Positions 47,570 through 60,061 are shown, counted from the first letter of the stretch. The stretch is DNA of 64,000 nucleotides from Paragonimus westermani (GCA_008508345.1 QNGE01000951.1:26433-90432); one strand, 5' to 3'. Made by a program: numbers and translations. The notes: generated from the letters alone by a model not told the origin.

Positions 47570-49006
47570 CTAACTAGCGTAGATAAGATAGTAAAACCAG
47601 TAAGCTACATTGAATACTAAGAACAAAGCTGGATAAGCAAGGGCAAATATCATATCTAGTTGATGAACTTGGCATGCATTTTCCACCCATTCTGAACGAC
47701 CAGATGTGTTTGGTGCCGGAAGTTTGACACTAAATTCATCATTCTGTTCCGTCTCCGACTTGGAACTCTGTTTTCCCGCTCCTTTAATGGCTAGTTTCGA
47801 TTCCGATGTATCATATTTGAATAGGTCAGTGGATTCTTTCGACGTGCCCACGTTGATGATTGAGGGTTTGTCACGATCCAGAGCGTTTGGTCTTAAAAAT
47901 TTTGTGGCTTTAGAGAGCTCAGACTTTCGTGCCAACGTATTTGCGGCTGCAAACTCCAGTAAAGAACTGACCACGAAGGCTAGACAAACAAAAACCCAAA
48001 TATCCATGGCTTTCACGTATGATACACGAGGCAGTTGTGTGAGGATTGCAGCACTTTGCGTGATCAATGCTAAGACACAGAGCAGACCGATAGAAACGCG
48101 AGCAGGAACGGCGGAAGGATCCAATAAGAACGAAACCCACGCGATGATAACAATTAGCATTGATGGCAAGTAAGCGTAAATGAGATAAAACCCGAACCTG
48201 CGACGTAGCCGAAATTCCACCTCCAGACAAGAAAACTTCCCAGTGGATGAATACTCAGCTGCACAATAATAAGCATCGTGAGAAATCAGGGTAAATTCGT
48301 TGATTTCCAATCCGGGACGAATCTCAATGGCCGACCAAGATGACGCGTTCATGGATGCCCCATCCACTGCTTTGTATACATTGCTTTTCCGCCAACGGAA
48401 CTCTAAGTCTTCTTTTGCATACCCGTAGCTCCCAATATTCAGCTTACAAGGTTGCGTGTCCATTGGAAAGTTCCACAAACTCATGTGACATGACAGTTTC
48501 ATGGAGATCTTTTGACTAAATGTTATCACACTGTTCGCATCAAGCCACAGCAGATAGTTTGGTTGTGTGATCTGATGTAAAAATCCACTTTTTGCGTTTC
48601 GAAAAAACAAATCTGGAAGCCACAGCATGTTCTTCATATAAGTTATTGGCTTTAACTTCAATTCTTTCCTAGGAGCTATGGATTTTAGACGCTCATCCAA
48701 CCAACGTTGTCGAAGCATAAAGTCAATTGTATAATCCATATCAACCACACTGATTGAGCTAAAACTGTAAACAAACAGGTTTACATCAACCAACAGGGGG
48801 TTATGTGTGCTATTCGGATTGGCCATGGAATTGTGTGGAATAATGTGTTGCTGATAGTCTTGTAGTAGATTTCCAGAGGATCGCAGCAAAGCATCCTCAT
48901 GTGAAACTGTTGATGCATTCAAAATTCCACACGTTCTCTGAATCAAAAATGATAGTATCATCAGCAACATCAGAGAGTAAGACCAGCAATTCCCACAATG
49001 AGACAT
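47570..49006 (-). CDS. Cys-loop ligand-gated chloride channel, GluCl/glycine-receptor type, intronless
   Basis: The gene encodes a complete 478-residue subunit of a pentameric neurotransmitter-gated anion channel. Residues 1-27 look like a signal peptide. The extracellular domain has three N-glycosylation sequons (N30, N65, N220), WLPDLFF (129-135), the Cys-loop C173-C187 and the second disulfide C248-C260 that marks GluCl and glycine receptors. M1 is about 272-294. Pro-Ala-Arg (301-303) before M2 indicates anion selectivity. M2 is about 304-323, M3 333-356 and M4 452-474, with a ~95-residue Ser/Lys-rich loop before M4. The 6' pore position is Leu309, where Thr is usual. Arg in the VRS motif of loop G is Tyr80, while Arg99, Ser193, Tyr194 and Thr255 fit the glutamate-site pattern. 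Flatworm GluCl is most likely. No intron is present. The start is the first Met, ahead of the signal peptide and 9 nt after an in-frame stop. Confidence 0.94.
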   Translation of the reverse strand: MSHCGNCWSYSLMLLMILSFLIQRTCGILNASTVSHEDALLRSSGNLLQDYQQHIIPHNSMANPNSTHNPLLVDVNLFVYSFSSISVVDMDYTIDFMLRQRWLDERLKSIAPRKELKLKPITYMKNMLWLPDLFFRNAKSGFLHQITQPNYLLWLDANSVITFSQKISMKLSCHMSLWNFPMDTQPCKLNIGSYGYAKEDLEFRWRKSNVYKAVDGASMNASSWSAIEIRPGLEINEFTLISHDAYYCAAEYSSTGKFSCLEVEFRLRRRFGFYLIYAYLPSMLIVIIAWVSFLLDPSAVPARVSIGLLCVLALITQSAAILTQLPRVSYVKAMDIWVFVCLAFVVSSLLEFAAANTLARKSELSKATKFLRPNALDRDKPSIINVGTSKESTDLFKYDTSESKLAIKGAGKQSSKSETEQNDEFSVKLPAPNTSGRSEWVENACQVHQLDMIFALAYPALFLVFNVAYWFYYLIYAS

Positions 49007-52000
49007 GTCTGGTGGTCAGTCCAGAAACGAATTAGCTGAAAATAAGGGTAGAGAAAGAGACGTCAAACGGAAAAAGTAGTCCAAACACCCTAAAGATGAA
49101 CACCAGTGATTAAATATGTAAAAAATGTCAATATAAAACGGAGTAAAAGACCGATTGGGACATGTATTCGATAGTGACCGGAGTTTGACCAGTAAATGTA
49201 TAAGTTGGATAATGAGTGAAATATCGTAGAGTGTCGGACGTGTCGATAACTCTATTTTTGCGTTCGGAAGAAATGCAAAGCAGAGATGATCCACAGTGAT
49301 ATTGTGAGTTGAATCAGAGTGGCTTTCCTCGAAACATTCATCGGGGGCTTTGAAGTGACTGGAAACAGTGAAACTTGTCAAAGTTATACCGAAGATATTG
49401 GTGCACCAGAAAAAAACTGCACTGATCGTACGAGGAGCGTCGTATCTCATTCAGGAAGGGCGAACAACTTTGCAGATGGATATGGGGCTAAACGCCTAAA
49501 ATGTTACTTTCCGATCTTCCAAAAACCGGTTGCCACATGCGGTAACAAGGTAAGGTCAGATGATGAAACAGCTTCAGGATGTTGGACATAAAATGACCTG
49601 ATATTAAGCTGTTGGTAGCATTCGGCATACATCTCTAAGAAACCGCGGTCTTATCCTCAGATGTCAACAGTGAGGTAGTGAGAAATAGACTAATTGAACA
49701 GGTTTTACAATCGTTTCTGCAAAATATGGAGTAGCAACCATTGGGTGATAAACTTCCAATCACTACATCTGCGGCATACTTGGAAAAGAGAGTGATAGAT
49801 GAAAGAACAAAGCAACTCATAGAATGTTCAGAAGAGAGATTAAATTATTAGCCGATCCCGTTTTAAGCTAAACAATACAAGTTTGTCCATTCAAGAGGAA
49901 AGCTGTGGTCAGTTACTGGCAGGCCTGCGTCAGTAAGATGAGTAAACGTTCAACATTTGTGTGTTCGGAGGTCTGTAGCAACAAATCACCGTCGGTCAGA
50001 AGAAAAAGTAACCGTGCTCCAATAAATGTAGCCTCATACTTTCCCACATTCAACCGACAGAAAATACGGTTGTGTGAATTGTAGATGCTTAATATTGCAA
50101 CTATGAAACCAATGGGTTTCGTAAGCGCTGAACTACACCGCCAACAGTAGAATCTGACCTGTAGTACGTGCGTTACGAGTTAGTCGTTAGATTAAGAATT
50201 CCAAAGACTAATGTGGTAATACGCTCCACAGTTTGCGCAGCACAAGACGTTATAGTTTCCATTACATTAATAGGAATGAATCAGCGCTGAACAACCATGA
50301 GATTCCTGACTAAACTGATACCATTTGACTTGCAACAGTCAATCAACAGAGGACTTTACGTCTCAACCACCTGGGTAGCGTAATGTGATTGAAATGAGTC
50401 ATATATTGCTATCTGTGCAAGTGTTTCCGATTTAAATCTGAATAACTGCATCCATAGCTATTTCCAAAAGACTGAAGGAGTAGAACTCCAAGGCACGGTT
50501 GCCTAAACTGAATCAGTGTTCCGCGTACTACTGATATGTCATAAGCAGCCTCATGTCATTTCAACTATGCTATCCTGCCAGACACTTTCGTTTAACTGTA
50601 CGCGCAAACAGGAAGATGATGGTGCTGACAGATATGTGGCATGACTTACAGCGGTCATCTGAATGGTAAAGTAATGGTAAAGTTCGGCACATATCGGCGA
50701 TATTCATATGTTGCCTTGGTTTTCATCCAACACGTCACCCATATGTGTCAATTCTGAGTAAGCATTCTAAACAACTGTTTAATCTGCCATTCTTCATACA
50801 GTTGATGTGAGCAGTACGTACGAAGGACCAACTGATCTATGCACCCAGATCAGTCAAAACTTTCCAAAGGGGTTACAGTTCGAACCGTTCGATCTGACTG
50901 CTCCAAATGACAAGAATCCTCTAAAGTGGGAGCAGCCCATAAGGTGAATGACACCAACGCATTTGGTAACTTGTTCCTCCCCAGTAACTTGTTGATTCAC
51001 CTTCAATCAAACATATTATTCCTTGTTTTCAGGCTTAGAAACAGCCGACGTTGATGTTTCAGTTGTCCTGACGATTCAACACGATGTGAAGACGAAGAAA
51101 TGATGATAAGCGGTCATCTGTGTTTGTACAGCTGCCACGATCTTATCTGTCGTCCATTGTATTAGTGCTGCTTCCATTAAGGCTAAATTGCATGTCCTTT
51201 TGTGGTCAGATTGTGCGAACTATGAATCCCGATTAGGGTTTATTGGTTGTTTTTTCAAACTGCGTCAACAAAAATTTTTGTCTGAATGCAAGTTTTAATG
51301 CAGTTCAGTCTAGGACAATCATAATACCTTACTACATTCCGATAAAAGCTTGTTGCTCAGCTTGTCAAAGCAACCAACTATTTTGTCATCGTTGTTTATT
51401 CTTGATCACATGGCTATCAAATGAGCCGGACAGTTATGGCTTCTTATCTGAAAATAACAGGTTAACACCATCAAAATCCACAGATCATGACTTGCACATC
51501 CGTGGCCTGAGATGAACAGAGTAGCCGGTAACACTCTCATCTCACCTACACGACATGTGTGGTTCGGCCTTCAATCCTAATGAGAACGTCCATCGGTTCC
51601 ACATCTCAATATGGCAGCTGATACTCTAATAACACGTTTTTCCTTTCACACTTTAGCACTTTCCAGTCGATACTAACTGGTAACTACCACTTTCAGCCAA
51701 CAACAAGAGATTTTCGGTCTCAGCTAGTTGTCACATTTTATAGTTCTCACTGGGTACTTCACATACAGGAATGAAGTGAGTGCACCCAATCGGTGCCACG
51801 GTTGAACGTTATGGGATGATCATAGATCTTTGGTGCGTCTTTCTAGAATGTGCGCGCACACGGTTGGTGGCACTCACTTAGGAATAGCCTGCTACAGTCA
51901 TCGAAGCCAGAGGACGTCTGCACTTAACTGTCATGACGAGTGACTTGCGCTGCACTTGTTGCGGTTCCAATCACGCCTCACATATCCAGTGTAAACTCGA

Positions 52001-52785
52001 GGGAATAAGACCAGTAGGTGTATCACTGAGACCTTTGCGTCCAACCGGTCAATGCTGTTTAGCCAAATGACAGGGTAGCTCGAAACTGAAATCCCGATCT
52101 CTCAAAATACACAGAGTGAGAGAGCGCGGCTGCAATGGTAAGGTTTACATTGGGAAGAAAATTATTGAGACTGTAACGCAAGGAGCGTTCCATTATAGGA
52201 TTACATGCTAGTGCACTCAAGAGAAGATATGGAGTAAGATCAAATTGCGAGAATGGATTGGAAGGAAACAGACAAGACTTTCACCAGACAGTGAAACAAC
52301 AAGGTTGAAGAAAAGCAAAGGTTTGTAAAACTGGGGGAGGATGGGTTGCCAAACGACGGTGATCGTTGTTCGATGTGAACAAGAAGGAAATGGACACAAC
52401 AAATATAACCTACTTGACCCAAACACATTCTTATCTTGGCTGGTGCTGTGCTAGATTAGGTGTTGTATACGCGTCAAGGCCGCCTGTGTGCCCCACACTC
52501 GTGCCAAGGCTCGAAGTGTGTTCTGATTGGTCGCGGCTTCAACGGCCAACGGCTCACTCGTCCATGCACCTCAAAATGACCCGAATGCTTGTAAAAGCGA
52601 TAATACACTATACGCTTCTACTGTGTCACGTTCTCACTACCGTTGTTATTGTCCGTGAAGCATGTAGCGGATGGGGCTCGATAACAGACACATTAGGTTG
52701 GTGACTTGCTAATCCCAAGCGGACAACGCATTCGCGGTCGTACAAATCGAAAGGCCATGCAGTCATGTCATCAAAAACTATGGCA
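49007..52785. other. Upstream flank of the channel gene
   Basis: The channel promoter should lie in the first part, but no TATA or initiator element can be called. The same reading frame is open at 49016-49450 on the minus strand, closed by a TGA just before the channel ATG. No repeat is recognised. The plus frame at 52366-52704 has no domain. Confidence 0.4.
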
Positions 52786-52789
52786 CCGA

Positions 52790-54250
52790 TGGTTCCATTG
52801 CATGCCGTGCGTTTCCATCCACAACCGCACATTCGTTACTCATTGAACTTTCAGACGCCTGTGTGAATCATATTCCTCCAGGCAGTCCAGTCCAACGATG
52901 ACTCTTTCCAACATCTAAATCAATGTCACAACACGAATGACTTACCCGGATAACATTACAATATCACCGGTTTTGATCACCAGGAGATCGCCTGACTGAT
53001 TCCACCTGCCCGTACAATAGCAGCTTCGAAATGTGGTCATCGCCAATCTGACGAATGTGCCCTAACCAACAAACATGATTGCAAATCAACATCGCTTCCA
53101 TCCCGTCCATGTCCACCCGCCAAAACACCTCAATGTTCAGAACCACAGAAAACCACCGAATATTCAGGATGCAACCTACAGATTGCAAATAAAAATGGCT
53201 CAGATAGCACACGTTTCACTGAGAACATGTCCAAGGTTCACTGCTGTACAGTAGTAGAGACAACACCATTGGGACGTAGACAAAGAACCTAGTGGCCATT
53301 TTCAGGCTGTGGTTCTTCCGGACACGCCTCACAGGATGCCACAAGTCAGCAATAATCATCACCACACGAGCTCGTGACTCGCGGTCCGCAAACATATCTG
53401 TCAACACGTTGCTACCCATTCGACAAAAGTCTACGCAGCTGTCGACAACTCTCCCATTTATGCGAAGGCCTGAAGAAAAAAGTCACGCCTGTGTTGATAT
53501 CCACTCCAAACCTGGATGCCGCGGTCGTGAAAACAGTGGCCAGTAGCTGCAGTTCGCCTCTATTCTGTGCATCAGCAAACTGTCACCTACGAATATCCAG
53601 CAGATGTCCAGCTATCTGGTACCCAGCCTCAAGGCTGTCCTATACCGAATTCTTGAGAACAACTGTTAGCATAGCAGTCAAATACAAACTAAAAAGGGCT
53701 GAAGCTAGGACACGACCCTGATGCACAACAGTGACAACGTCGAAATCATCACAAGTCGATCCACACGATTCTATCTTCGCCTTCATATCCACATGCAATA
53801 TTCCAATCAAATGGACGAACTTACCTGGACATCCAAACCCACCAAACATCGTCCACAACGCTTCCCTGCTCACGGAATCAAAGGTCCTGGTGAACTCCAC
53901 AAAGAGGACACACAGGGGCTGGTTGTGTTCCCGGCACTTCTCCTGAAGCTGTCAAGCAGCAAACACCAGGTCGATCGTACTCCCACTCGCCCGGAATCCA
54001 CACTTTACCTCGGGAACAATAGCCTCCAAAACGTCTGCACTCAGCCGATTCAGGAGGATTCTTGCCACCACTGTTCCAACGCAGCTCAACAGACTAATGT
54101 CCCGATAACTGTCGGGGCGTTGCTTGCCACTCATACTTAAATAAAGGTGCGAAAGCAGCATGCTCGCAATCTCGTCGTATATCCTATCGCTCATGAATGG
54201 ATTGAACCAGTGAGACACCATTCTCCAGGATTTCACGTGGCAAAACAATT
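52790..54250 (-). pseudogene. LINE (non-LTR retrotransposon) reverse transcriptase relic
   Basis: On the minus strand, RT blocks appear in order: RPDSYRDISLLSCVGTVVAR and VKCGFRASGSTIDLVF (54000-54150), FTRTFDSVSREALW (near 53880), a block where FADD is expected but FADA is present (near 53570), and SLKMATRFFVYVPMVL (near 53290). The C-terminal region follows with VCWLGHIRQIGDDHISKLLL (near 53050) and an AWRNMIHTGV segment near 52880. Stops and shifts separate the blocks and the endonuclease is not found. The lineage (CR1/Jockey-like) is not resolved. Confidence 0.85.
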
Positions 54251-57200
54251 GTAACCTGCAACATTTCCAACGTACACCTGTTTAACCGCTCACTGCACCC
54301 CTGAAAAATCCGGGGTGAGAGCATTTGAAGGTTTGCTGGCTTGTTGTGGCAGGCTGTTCAGGATCACAAAGTCAATAGTAGCAGAATGGTTAGGTAGGCA
54401 ACCAAAGTGTTTGCGGCGAATATTCTGGAATGCCGTTGTCTTGTCTTCATTGCCCATGTTCACTAAAGAAGCGACAAACGTCGCGTTCTTCTCTCGTATC
54501 AAGTCGAGGATAGCTACCTTGTTGTCATCGAAGCAGTTGGGACATTTCTAGTGTGCGACACCGATCGTCTCAGTGGTCGCTGTCGTGATCTGTTGTTCGA
54601 AGTGCTGCCACAAATCCTTAGGGTTGGTGGATACGGAACCGTCTTGCAGAGAGGTGGCAACGGCACTCTGGGAAGCAGTCAGTGTCTCGCAGTTCTTCGA
54701 TCATTCGACATCCGATTTCTGTCGCTGCCCGGACGATCTACAATGAAGAGGCTTGTACACCTGAATAAACAATATGATACTGGCCATCTTCTAATCCGTG
54801 CTACATTCATCGCCGTTCACCATTCGCGTGACACTCACCTCACTAATGTCGCGCTACCGCACAATCACGCACACATACCAGTGCAACCATTTATTCGAAG
54901 GACCAGCTTAACCTTGCTCAACGATGGCCATGACTGACTTGATACTTGGGGAATCCAAACTATCTGGTTGAAGATCAAGGTCAAGGTCCGTGGAAGAACC
55001 TATGCCTGTTGAATGGACCGGCTGACAATGTCCGACTATAGACAAGCTCGACTTCCATATGTTTAATATTAAGATAATGTAATGGAAAGTGGTGAGTACG
55101 AAATCAGTCGGCCGGATAATGCTAACGGAATCTCTTTTCAACGAGGGTTATTCAAAACTATGGCTTACACATTAAGAAGAGAATCTGTAGTGTTTCAGAT
55201 CGAAGTTAAAACTCACAATCTTAGCTAGACCAGTCATCGTCATCGTTAGAAAGGAAGATAACAGCCTGGGTGTCTTTCTGAAGAATTTTAGTTTGGGGCT
55301 GCACGGGCGGGCTGAGTCAGTGAATCATTAGATAAATTGGGCATGCAAGCTGAACAGTCATACTGTTAGCCTGATAAACGTGCAATCAGTTGGAACGTCG
55401 ACTGACAGTCGAACATAAGGTAAACATTCTATTGTCTCAAAAGCGAGTACTCGGCGCAAAAATTCGAAGTCCAAATCAGTACACGGAACCTTCAACCGGA
55501 AGGCACCAAGGGGGCTTGGCCGAAAACAAGCCACCTAACTGAGCCGGGTTAGGCAGCGGCCCCAGCGTACCACTATCAGCACAGTCGTAAGAAGTTAAAT
55601 CGCCAACTCCATCGTTCCGATGATTACAATCGATCGCTCTGGCTGTGATGGCGCCCGTGATCAAATGGCTTTTTTGCCAACCAAAGTACAAAAGACGTGA
55701 GCTCCAAATGGTTGCTAATCATAAAACAAAACTAGATTACAGAAGTTCCGAATAAATGGCAGGCAAGTATCATACGAAGTATTCAGGATGGAGAATGAAT
55801 AGGATGTAGAAATCAGTTATGCTCATCACGACGCTATAACTAATCAGGTAGTGGGAGAAGTCAGTAAGTAACCGATAAGATCGAGGTCATCCACATCACG
55901 CGACGTGTCCTTGTCATGAAAATTCTTCTGAATGCTTCATCACTATCAACTAGTTCTATGGAAGTAATGAAGTGGCCACCCGACGGTTTCCGTTTGCACC
56001 CAGGAGAGCCAAATCACACATTCTATGGATCCCCACTGTCCCAAGCACCAATCAGTCAGTGTATGTGCTTTATTTCGTTGGTTAAACTTAACCAGTAGAC
56101 TATGATTCAACAGAAGAGACATTCATAAGTTTTTAGATAGAACATTATAGTTGGGCCAAAAAAAAACGATGCAAGAGGGGGGAAAGAGCTGAAGCGCAGC
56201 AACTGCCTCGCTGAAGGAAGTAGCGGTCTAATCGGAAGTGAAGAAACTAATCTTAACGGAAGACAAGTTTTCTGGTATAATGCCATCGTGAAAATCCAAA
56301 AAGAACTGACATTTTTTCGTTTAGTCTGTCCGGGAAGGTGGACAACAACATGTTGCCTGCACATACGTGGGGCTAGTATGTACCTCGACTTGAAGTCACA
56401 CACCGAAAAGGATACGCGGACGATAATTATAGATCACTGATCACCGGACTTTGTCACAGAGTTCCATCAGTCTGACGTGGTCAATCAAGAAGGCGATCCA
56501 AAGATCACTCGCCAGTTGTGGTTACACGGCTCTACTCCGGCAGATTGGTTTCATCAATATTGGAGCAAATTTGGTTCCCTTTGCTCTTTGAACCGTGTGC
56601 AGTGAGGATGATGAAAATGTGAAGTCAACCTTTGCAAGCGGTCGTCACGTGATATGCATGTTTGCCATCCCGTCGTAGATACCACGGTTGCAGAAGCGTT
56701 GCGCTTTCTCAAGAAAGACGTCGACCCAAAGCAATCAGTAACAGTAAAACTGGCACGTTCTTATGTTTTTAAAATGGCTACTTCTTTTCTTCCGATCACA
56801 AACGATTGAAAATAATAAAGTGTAGACAGCTCTAAGTACATTGTGAAAACACTTAACCACTATGGAAATTTGATCCTGGTGCATCCTTTCGGTAGTTTGA
56901 AATTGCTGTAGTTTTCCAAACTTGTTAGACATTAACGTGCAGGTTTCATCATAACAGCCTGCACATAGTCTGTTTAATATTTACATTTTCAAGCACTTAA
57001 TACTACAGTGACTTATCATAATTATTTGCTTTTCGACATTATCGTTAACAGAGAAAGTTAAGGGCTTCCCGGAATGATGTCACGTGCTTAACTTCCTGAA
57101 CATGTATCGTGTTGACACCACACTGTACGGTCGCATGTAAAGTGAACAGTTTTATGTATAAGCGATGGAGTAATATGCCAAGCTGGATGAACGGTTAAAC

Positions 57201-57300
57201 ACGTACACTTGTCATCCGTATTCCCCACTCGTGATTAATCGTGATACAGTTTAGTCCATATCTTTATATGCAAATTCAACCAAATTGGTGTCATTTGCAG
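54251..57300. other. LINE flank and gene-poor DNA
   Basis: The minus frame at 54290-54502 may be a remnant of the LINE region before the RT domain, but no motif confirms it. From 54560 to 57290 nothing is recognised. Confidence 0.4.
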
Positions 57301-57404
57301 TTTGTTTTCAAACGAAGATGTTGGTCGTATGCTAGAAACTGCAGAGGTTAGCCTCAAACTGATGGACAGACTAGAGTTGCCGATGGATAATAGTTACCAT
57401 CCAG
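57301..57404 (+). CDS. Candidate internal exon, unrecognised protein
   Basis: A 104-nt segment lies between a good acceptor (GTGTCATTTGCAG) and donor (CCAG|GTAAGG). With one leading base the open phase reads LFSNEDVGRMLETAEVSLKL, then MDRLELPMDNSYHP, and leaves one trailing base. The acidic, amphipathic composition resembles a real helical protein. It is the best-bounded short exon in the window, but no family is recognised and neighbouring exons must be far away. The phase would need exons that end and start with two-base remainders. Confidence 0.4.
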
Positions 57405-57659
57405 GTAAGGTCTTTACATACTTCATTCGTGAACGTTCCTCTTCGCATGCAATTTGTACAAAAACCAGGAGCAGCTCGGTTTAGGTTGTTCGTTGTTAAG
57501 CCAGATGTGTAGAATGTATACGGTACGCTGTTGCCCGGGAGAAGCGAACAAACCACTCAACTAGTTCAAATGAGGAGTAAGGAATTTGGTTCATATAAGT
57601 TAAACATGATTCAGTCGATCGCGGCTGTTGCGTTTCTATAGACTCTCCAGTAAACCCGT

Positions 57660-57780
57660 TTCTCAACTCGAGTTTCACTTTTGTTAAATCTGATCACTAG
57701 TGTATCTCCTTGTCACAAATGCGATCAGAACTCCAGCCACACTTTCACGAATTCTGACCTCACATTTGACGTGACTAAAT
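57660..57780 (-). mobile_element. Degraded SINE copy
   Basis: AACTCGAGTTTCACTTTTG, CTAGTGTATCTCCTTGTCAC and CTGACCTCACATTTGACGTG parallel the copy at 57985-58190 in the same orientation. Confidence 0.6.
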
Positions 57781-57984
57781 TGCAAAAGCTCGGTCACATT
57801 TGCTTTCGACTAATGTCAAGATTGTTTGATCGCTTCCAGAGGAGACACAGTAGTTGTCCTGTTAACTCAAATCTTTGGTTTGACATCTAGAACTTCTCTG
57901 CAATTTGAAATCACCAAAATCATCAAACTCATTGACTGATATTTTGGTCAGTGGTTAGTGGTATGGAGTTTGCTTGATATAAGT

Positions 57985-58190
57985 TGAATACCACTCACAG
58001 CTGACCACAAGCGTCTTACTCTCAACGAATTTCCCGCCAGATGCTTTAGAAAAGAAGCACTAGAATCGAGTTTCACTCTTGTTGGGGCTCCTCACTAGTG
58101 TATGTCCTCACCAAGCCCTGGACTAGAACTTCGGTCACGCTTTCAAGGGACAATGATGTTGACCGCTGCGCTAATGACCTCACGGTACTG
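57985..58190 (-). mobile_element. SINE copy
   Basis: The reverse SINE is near full length: tail (GCTTTAGAAAAGAAGCACTA), junction (CTAGTGTATGTCCTCACCAA), B-box side (GGACTAGAACTTCGGTCACG) and A-box side (TTGACCGCTGCGCTAATGAC). Confidence 0.75.
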
Positions 58191-58194
58191 GTTA

Positions 58195-58335
58195 CTGGAT
58201 GATCGTGGCAAGCATATACACTACTGAACAGCCCAAACATGACCGAAACTCAATTATAATACTTCTCCCAAGAAGGGGCTAAGTGGAACGTCTTTGGAAA
58301 TGCGACAGCCACGGGCGACTGAGTGATGTTCAATG
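58195..58335 (+). mobile_element. SINE 3' half, inverted relative to its neighbour
   Basis: GATCGTGGCAAGCATATACA, CCGAAACTCAATTATAATAC and GAGTGATGTTCAATG match the plus-strand SINE tail. It starts right after the minus-strand copy, so the two form a head-to-head pair. Confidence 0.65.
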
Positions 58336-60061
58336 TATATGACCTAAATCTCCTGCTCTTCACCAGTAACTAAAATATCACTCAGTAATTTTAATGATTT
58401 CTGTGGTTCCAACTGGCAAAGAAGTCCTCATCGTCAGCTAATCGGCTATAGGTAAAGAACAGTTATTGTGCCTCCTGTCCAAATTACCGGACAATGTGCG
58501 CATTAGTCACAAGTGCGAGCGGTTGAGTGTCCACTGTAAAATTCAAATGGAATCAACAACACCAAGTGTGTAAATGAGGACAGCATTTTAGATCGTTCAC
58601 GCCACAGTTAAGACGAAACTGGAGCTGTGGTAGTCTGATTATCCATGCTGTGAGTGGTAAGACTTCGAAATCGTAAGACCCGAACTAAGAGTTTCTATGA
58701 GAACAAGGTTGAATTATTCAGTCGAATTCCTACCGCCTCAGCTGTGACCAGAATTCGGTATCTTGGAGTCTTCGCCAGACTGACTTTTGCTGAGTAAGCT
58801 AGACAATAAAAAGAAGCTGAGCATATCGTGAAACAAGATGTGCCACATCTGCCCCGGTACTTTTCCTGGTGACTTCATGCGTAGGTTCATGTAAGAATCT
58901 GAGCATGTAGCTCACGTAACTAGTTTCACGGAATCAAATAAATATGTGCACGTCGAAAGAGGCTGTATGCATCTGCACTTCCTCGTTCTATCACCGACAC
59001 AAAGCTGGAGTAGAATTGTGGCAACCACTTAATTTGGCAACATAGGAAGTTTCATTGACAAAAGTATTGAGTCTCTTCAAGAAGCGTATCATTTTCACAT
59101 AGTAACCGGATACTCTATTTCTCGTTATTCTCGCAATATCGCAGTCTTGAGTACAAATCGATTCGAACAGCCGTGTGCAAGAATACCGTGCGTAAATTAA
59201 GGAAATTAATCTGAAATCCAATCTCGTATACATAATCCGTTGACTTTATCATTCAAGCAGTTTACGAGATTATTTTTTCGCACTAGAGTGATGAATCTGT
59301 TGAATTGCATGTGCTGTCTTCTGTTGATAGCTTTCCAACAGACCTCATTTTGACAAGGTCCATCATTACGACCTAGTATGAGTACGTACAGTAAGATTAA
59401 CTGATTATTATGTTAAGCTTTCACTGTAAATGGTACGGTGATGTGGACCGAGGTGAGAATGGACAAAACATTCGATGGAATGGAATGTTCATTAAACAAA
59501 CATAACTAAATACAAATTCGTCAACTACCTCCAACTTTGAAAGCTGCTCAAGCAATGGAAACAACCAAATATCTGATCAGGATCCCAACTTGCAATGGCC
59601 GATCAGCATTCCATTCACTGATCAATCAATAGTCTGAATTTGAAAATTATTTGGGAAACTTTGGACACCACACTAAATACATTTTGAAGTGTGCTGATTT
59701 TATCCAGCAACCGAAAATGACCCATTAGATTAGGGCTGTTCATCATGTGGTTGATCGTAAGAAAGGCAGTGGATCACATGTAAACGGATGGAAGCGGGAT
59801 ATTGAGTTAGACGGCTATCAAAACCTCAACAAACGAAAGAATTGATATGTGAATCAAGTGCTGGAATAGTCGAGAAAACACTCATAAATATCCCATTTTT
59901 CCGGCATTACTGTTCTCCTAAACGCCACAAACCATCAGAAGATTCGTGATGTAGAACAATTCCATGCTGTTACTTGGTAATGAGTCTATTTTCGTGTAAT
60001 TCAAACTACAAAAGTTTAGCCTACTGTTGAAAGTAATCTCAAGACTAAACCAATAAGATAT
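58336..60061. other. Gene-poor stretch
   Basis: TAGTCACAAGTGCGAGCGG at 58505-58523 resembles the SINE leader near 43995. No coding frame is recognised. Confidence 0.4.

Noticed and set aside
47706..48173. 155-codon plus-strand frame
   Set aside because: Antisense shadow of the channel gene.
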